A stretch of DNA of 64,000 bases from Dasyornis broadbenti. Taxonomy: Eukaryota > Chordata > Aves > Passeriformes > Dasyornithidae. A model generated the notes under the pieces. It searched no databases. It saw only the letters and a list, made by a program, of their open reading frames with translations, and had not been told where the DNA came from. A program made the position numbers and the translations under genes. Shown here one piece after another: positions 42,404 through 64,000 of the stretch. Position 1 is the stretch's first letter. Every line of letters begins with the position of its first letter. The stretch lies in assembly GCA_013397935.1 (NCBI GenBank), contig VZRN01000256.1:310001-374000 (forward strand), written 5' to 3'.

Positions 42404-42430
42404 CTAATATATATATTATATATATATTAG
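42404..42430. repeat. Perfect AT palindrome
   Basis: Arms of 12 nt (CTAATATATATA and its exact complement) separated by a 3-nt TTA loop, about 660 bp upstream of the ACAT2 start codon. Could extrude as a cruciform. Probably a slipped AT repeat. Confidence 0.85.
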
Positions 42431-42649
42431 GCTTCTGCTAGAATTAAGAAGAAAAAAAAAAGGCCGAGTTGGATGTTGGTAATCTCTGGGCATCGGTTGC
42501 TGAGCAGACCAAACGAGTGACAGGCAGTTTTTTATAGTCTAATTGAAATTATTATTCTTTCCCCCTGCTCACGCAGATCCTATGAAATGCCGTCATGAAA
42601 TAAACAAACTGTCCTTAAAGCGACAATATGACAAGAGAGCACTTGAGCC

Positions 42650-51651
<9,002 letters not shown>

Positions 51652-51704
51652 ATGTGAGAGAATGAATGAACAGCTAGTGCTAACTAGCTTTGAAACATTT
51701 TACT

Positions 51705-51710
51705 AATAAA
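51705..51710 (+). terminator. ACAT2: ACAT2 poly(A) signal
   Basis: AATAAA 54 bp after the stop codon, predicting a very short 3' UTR ending near 51.73 kb. A second + strand AATAAA at 51990-51995 could serve read-through transcripts. Confidence 0.7.
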
Positions 51711-51938
51711 CTTCTAATCACAGAGCTCACATTTTCTTTGTTTTGTCTAAAACTAAACAAGTGTACACCACTACTTTTTGACACTCAAGCACTAACTTGA
51801 CAAAGAGGTTAGTGGCTATTATAGGCACTCTAGTTGTTAACACACACTAGAGCTTTTAAATTCTTACTGCAAGGACCAGGCTTGCTCTCAAAAATTAGTT
51901 TTATCACAAGAAAATAGCAGCAACATTCAACCACTTGT

Positions 51939-51944
51939 TTTATT
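51939..51944 (-). terminator. TCP1: TCP1 poly(A) signal
   Basis: AATAAA on the - strand, about 60 bp beyond the TCP1 stop. TCP1 transcripts should end near 51.92 kb, roughly 200 bp short of the proximal ACAT2 end. Confidence 0.7.
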
Positions 51945-52002
51945 AACATTTTAGTTATAAGAGTGGGAAGTGTAAGTGAAACAAACATAAATAAAGCCTA
52001 AG

Positions 52003-60317
<8,315 letters not shown>

Positions 60318-60525
60318 CTTCCCGCCCGGGCGCGGCGCCACACGCACAGGGAAGGGACGGCAGGGCGCGGAGCGGCGGGATGGCCGGGGCGGCGCGAGGC
60401 ACGCTGGGAACGCGCCCCCCCAGCGCGAGGGGGCGGTGGGACAGGGGCCCGCCCCGCGGGGGGGCGGGGCCTCCCCTCGAGCTTGCCCAATCCCGGGGCG
60501 CGGCACCGCCCGGCCNNAGCGGGCG

Positions 60526-60545
60526 CTTCCACGAGCTTCTAGAAG
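60526..60545 (-). promoter_or_regulatory. Heat-shock element between TCP1 and MRPL18
   Basis: TTCcaCGAgcTTCtaGAA has four alternating NGAAN-type units at 5-bp spacing, three of them perfect. It is about 210 bp upstream of the TCP1 start codon and 1.35 kb upstream of that of MRPL18. CCT genes are reported HSF1/HSF2 targets in mammals, so a role at TCP1 is plausible. Confidence 0.55.
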
Positions 60546-60618
60546 GTGCCGCGGGCCTGGGCGCGCAGGCGCGTCGGGTCCCGGCGGCGGCGGGCTAAGG
60601 AATGGCAGCGTCAGTGGT

Positions 60619-61030
60619 CCCTGCTGCTCGGCAGGGAAATAACCTGCTTCGGAAAAGGGGGACCTCGACATGGGTATCTGTAACTGTGGTTCTCAAACAT
60701 GTTACCCATTGTTCAGGACTGTACCCAAGTCCTGGGGGAAAGGCTGCAAATTCCGGGACCGATCTCGGGTTTTGAGATGGCAAAAGATGAAGAAGCTGAA
60801 GACCTGCATCCTGGAGAAACCGAAATTCAAGCAGCTCTGATGATACTTTAGGCAAAACACTTTTAATGAGAATTACCTTAAGTCATGACTGCGATTGCAC
60901 TTGATAACGGCGCTATTGTATTGTTTGAAGGTTTCTGAGCTGTAACTGTTCCTGCTATCCTACCACTTTTCAATGTCTAGGTTAAGTGGCTATGCTTGTA
61001 AGAGAAACTTACCACAGTCTGAGGGAAAAG
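60619..61030 (-). repeat. Right arm of inverted repeat around the TCP1 promoter
   Basis: Lies between TCP1 and MRPL18. Reverse-complement partner of 59325-59816, with shared anchors such as gttatt-ccctg near the inner end, caatgggtaac in the middle and aagtggctatgcttgt near the outer end. Its frame is interrupted relative to the left arm. Confidence 0.85.
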
Positions 61031-61529
61031 TCTCGGGGAGCGGTGGGGAGATGGGGAGTGGGCAAGGGTTAATATGGGCATGGTATAGGTGTAGATTCGT
61101 AGGGCACGGTGGGAACAGGCTTCTTGTATTTTGACAACAGGTACTTAGAGGGGCCAGGAGTGAGCTCCACACCTTCTGCGGCAGTGTCCAGAGTTCATCT
61201 GTCAGGTTGTGCTAGGGTCTCACCAGGCCTTCAGCCTCCCTTCAATATAAGTTGCTGTTAGATGGGTTATAAAATGCATTTTCAGGACTATAGCAGTTAA
61301 ATACAGCCCCTGCGTGGTCATACCTGCAGGAAGATGCTTGGAGAAGGCAGAAAAGCTGTGCTGTACCTGTGTGCTGCAGGATCTGTTGGAAAGAAGCCTA
61401 AACCAGGATGATGGTAGTTCCTGAAATACGTTTTTTTTGTTCCCCGAGTGCGTATCAAATGCATTCCAGAAATCAGGAGAACCTGTTACTCTCACTCATT
61501 CCCCTTTCCTTGCCTTGCTCTCTCTTCTT

Positions 61530-62000
61530 TCGACCCGTCCCAGGAAACGCCGACCCAGTCTCTGGAGGCCAGCATTTCCTAAAGCCCTTTTTCCACGGGG
61601 AAAAGTTAAAAGATGATCCCCCGAGGTGGGAAAATGTTTTCTGCTCTATTTTGTGAAACGCGACTGACACTCGGGCGCCCTTCCCCGGGGAGCTGGCGCT
61701 GGAGGCGGCTCGGCCGGCGGGGCGGAAGCAGCCCCGCGCTCGGCTCTTCCGCCTGACCTCGCTGGTGGCGGGCGGAATTTCCGCGGGAAGCGCCGCCCCT
61801 CGGGCATGGCGGCTCCCGGGTGTCCCTGAGCGGAGGGAGAGGAGTGGCGGCCGCCCGGGGCTGTGGCGGGCCCGGCTCCCCATGGCGCTGAGCAGCCGCC
61901 TGCTACTGGCGGCCGGCGGTCTCCGTGCAGCGGGTAAGCCCAGGGCTCGCCGTGCCAGCTCTCCCCGGCCGTGGCTGCGCTTCCCCCGTGCGCCCCGGAG
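61530..62000 (+). promoter_or_regulatory. MRPL18: MRPL18 CpG-island promoter
   Basis: Smaller GC-rich island holding exon 1 of MRPL18. Separated from the TCP1 island by the right repeat arm and about 500 bp of ordinary sequence. Confidence 0.65.
61806..61829 (+). CDS. Possible 7-codon upstream ORF in the MRPL18 leader
   Basis: ATG GCG GCT ... TGA encodes MAAPGCP and ends 52 bp before the MRPL18 start codon. Its ATG context (GGGC before, G after) is moderate. It matters only if transcription starts upstream of 61806, which cannot be seen here. Confidence 0.3.
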   Translation: MAAPGCP

Positions 62001-62559
62001 CGATCCCGTGGCGGGGCTTCTGTGCCAAAGATGAAGGGTTTATCCATTGTTATTTGGTAGCGCTGTCTTTGGTTCCTTGTGTACTTCGCTTTCAGTGTTT
62101 TGTAAAGCCTTATTCCTGGAGATCTCCTAGTCATGCATGAGTTTATATTTTATATACGAGTTTAGAACGAGCGTTAACATACTTGCAGTTCACCTCATGA
62201 ATTGGAGAAACAGACTGAAGTCTTGTCATGCATCTATTAAATGTTTAAAAGAAAAATGCAAGCTGATTTTGCCATGCTGATTTCTACAAGCTGCCTTACT
62301 CTGTACTGTATTCATTCCACTGTCTGCAGTTCATGTTCTTTAAACCTTTGGGATTTTTTTATCTACTTGCCCCTCAAGGTCTTCGTTTTGCATCAACTAC
62401 AGCCAGTCTCAAAACTGAGACCGAAGTGGACACCAGTGAAAATGAGGTTGTTGCCCCAAACTTCACTAACAGAAATCCTCGGAACTTAGAGCAGATGGCC
62501 CTGGCTAGGAAGGAGCGTGGCTGGAAGACAACATGGCCAAAGCGTGAATTCTGGCACAG
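61882..62559 (+). CDS. MRPL18: Mitochondrial ribosomal protein uL18m (MRPL18), 5' part, exons 1-2
   Basis: Component of the 39S mitoribosomal subunit central protuberance; the mammalian protein is also implicated in 5S rRNA import. Exons 61882-61933 and 62379-62559 give 77 complete codons plus two bases of an Arg codon. The protein starts [18 protein letters not shown], a mitochondrial presequence, and continues with the family landmarks [21 protein letters not shown] and KREFWH, which match the human protein. Both junctions are GT-AG with matching phase. The remaining about 100 residues (human total 180) are not found in the 1.4 kb that follow, so later exons must lie beyond the right edge. 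This is truncation by the window, not a broken gene. Divergent from TCP1. Confidence 0.95.
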
Positions 62560-64000
62560 GTGAGTCAGGACGTCACTAGCAGAAATGAAGACTCCAAAAG
62601 AAAAAGAAACCAAAACAAAAACCCCAGAAACCCACATAGAAAATATGCATTTTGGGTTGCTGAATCAGATATCATGTTAGTGTTTCTTAATCAGTAGTTG
62701 TCTTCTGTGTTCAGAGAACAGGAGACTAGCAGCATGTGAAACCCAGATGAGGTCAAGATTTTTCTGTCTACTGTTAAGGCAACTGTAATGTTGCTTAATG
62801 AATTGCTTTGTAACTCAGGATTCTCTTAGTCCTGTGCTTACCATGCTTCATTGCTTTATTTGAGGTACCATTATAGTCTGTTTGGGTTTTTTTTGTTCTC
62901 TTGGTTGCTTTGGTTTTTTTTAATTGGGTTGTCCTCTGGAAAATAAGTTCACTTTAAGCTGGCATTTCAAAATATTTTGTTCTTGAGAGGCGAACCGCAT
63001 CCAGTTTGTTCATACCAGGAAAGCTGATACTGTTTCAGTGCAATAAGAAATAGTTACTCCTCATAAATACTCGATTGGTATGTGTTGAAGTTCATGACTT
63101 ACTTTTTGATCACTTGCTGTTTTAAACAAGTCGTTACTTGCTGTGTCAGCACAAGTCTTTAAGGGACTGCACAGTGATCCTAAAGTTCCATTTCTGCTGG
63201 AGCAGTTCCCCTCTTCATATATACCTGTTCCACACTGTGCAGGTATACACTGCTTGGTCTGGAGTGGGTTTTGAGGCACTGTAGGACTGTGGCCCTGAGT
63301 GACTGGTGAAAAGTTGCTCTTAGGATTTTGCTCTTCTGAGCTATTAGTAGGAGTTGTGTGAGTTGACACAGGCAGGCAGCTGGGACAACCACAAAACTAC
63401 GTCTGAAATGCAAAAAGTACATTTATTTCGTTACCTCGCTAACTGGAGGATCCCAAAGCAACACCCAGGCAAAGACATCAGTGGGAACACAGGTACTGTT
63501 AGGCTTAGTCTGTGCTAGCAGGCAGTGACCTGCTGTTGGCACCTGCTGTTATTAAGGGCATTTAGGTTTACCATCATGCTGTGGATCTCCCCTGTGCTTG
63601 TTATTATCTCTGAGCTTTGATCTTCTCTCTCCCAAAACAGGGAGCTCAGGCACATCCATGAAAGTGTTTCCGAGTCTCTCCAAACACCTATGTTATCTCT
63701 ACACAGAGATTCTACTTCTCAAAACAGAGGATAAACAGCAGTAGGCATAATACAGGCGGTTTCCCACGCTGTGATTCTCCAGGCCTTGGCATTTCCAACT
63801 TCAAGGTCACTTGAGCGAATCCTCCTTGCCATTCTTCTGCTTTTAACCCTTTCCTCCCAACATGAGTCCTATTTTGTCTTAATAAGGAAAACATACAATA
63901 TAATACAGTATAATACAATATAATACAATATATAATACTAGTACATTCAATTTTATTTCATAAAGGGAGTAATTTAACATTTGACTGTTCTCTGGAAAAG
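62560..64000 (+). other. MRPL18 intron 2 (continues past the edge)
   Basis: No matching exon 3 was found. Two overlapping - strand open frames (102 and 80 codons, 63061-63422) exist, but neither has similarity I recognise. The right end has a short tandem repeat. Confidence 0.6.
63893..63940. repeat. Decanucleotide tandem repeat
   Basis: About four to five copies of a TAATACAATA-type unit with small variations. Confidence 0.8.

Larger units (their letters stand above)
36481..42640. other. Spacer between WTAP and ACAT2
   Basis: About 6 kb between two divergent promoters. It holds a TG/ATCT microsatellite, a 20-base A run and an AT palindrome (separate entries). There is no exon with flanking splice sites, no RNA gene and no clear transposon that I recognise. 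Confidence 0.5.

Noticed and set aside
60831..60942. C/D-box snoRNA-like layout (TGATGA, CTGA and a short closing stem) in the right repeat arm
   Set aside because: The base before TGATGA is C rather than a purine, the stem is only about four pairs, and the left-arm copy does not keep it. Probably chance.

Overview
This is a window of bird nuclear genomic DNA, probably from a songbird (Passeriformes). Three things point that way: spliced vertebrate genes with short introns, truncated CR1 LINE fragments as the main recognisable repeats, and one degenerate SINE made of a tRNA-Ile head joined to a CR1 3' tail, the composition described for TguSINE1 of zebra finch. Transposon content is low and each gene starts in a CpG island.

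Five conserved genes fill the window, in the order SOD2(-), WTAP(-), ACAT2(+), TCP1(-), MRPL18(+). This is the block found on human 6q25.3. I rebuilt every coding exon by splice-site reading and all phases close. SOD2 has 5 exons (224 aa), WTAP has 7 coding exons (396 aa), ACAT2 has 9 (394 aa), and TCP1 has 12 (559 aa, or 556 from the second Met). MRPL18 enters only with its first 2 exons (77 codons) and runs off the right edge.

Layout: 1-7.6 kb SOD2 and its promoter; 7.6-10.6 kb gene-poor spacer; 10.6-36.2 kb WTAP, with large introns, two CR1 fragments and an assembly gap in the promoter island; 36.2-42.6 kb spacer without a recognisable gene; 42.6-51.7 kb ACAT2; 51.9-60.3 kb TCP1, tail-to-tail with ACAT2 (351 bp between stop codons); 60.3-61.9 kb divergent TCP1/MRPL18 promoter region; 61.9-64 kb start of MRPL18.

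The genes do not form one pathway. SOD2 and MRPL18 act in mitochondria (superoxide removal, mitoribosome), ACAT2 is the cytosolic thiolase feeding sterol synthesis, TCP1 is a subunit of the CCT/TRiC chaperonin, and WTAP is a subunit of the m6A mRNA methyltransferase complex.

The most unusual structure is a pair of diverged inverted-repeat arms of about 410-490 bp that flank the TCP1 promoter and exon 1. Other points of note are a near-perfect heat-shock element between TCP1 and MRPL18, a GC-AG intron in TCP1, a very close ACAT2/TCP1 tail-to-tail junction with a second ACAT2 poly(A) signal that would create overlap, WTAP apparently inverted relative to human, and a WTAP intron-retention stop that matches a short human isoform. 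I found no convincing new biological system beyond these.
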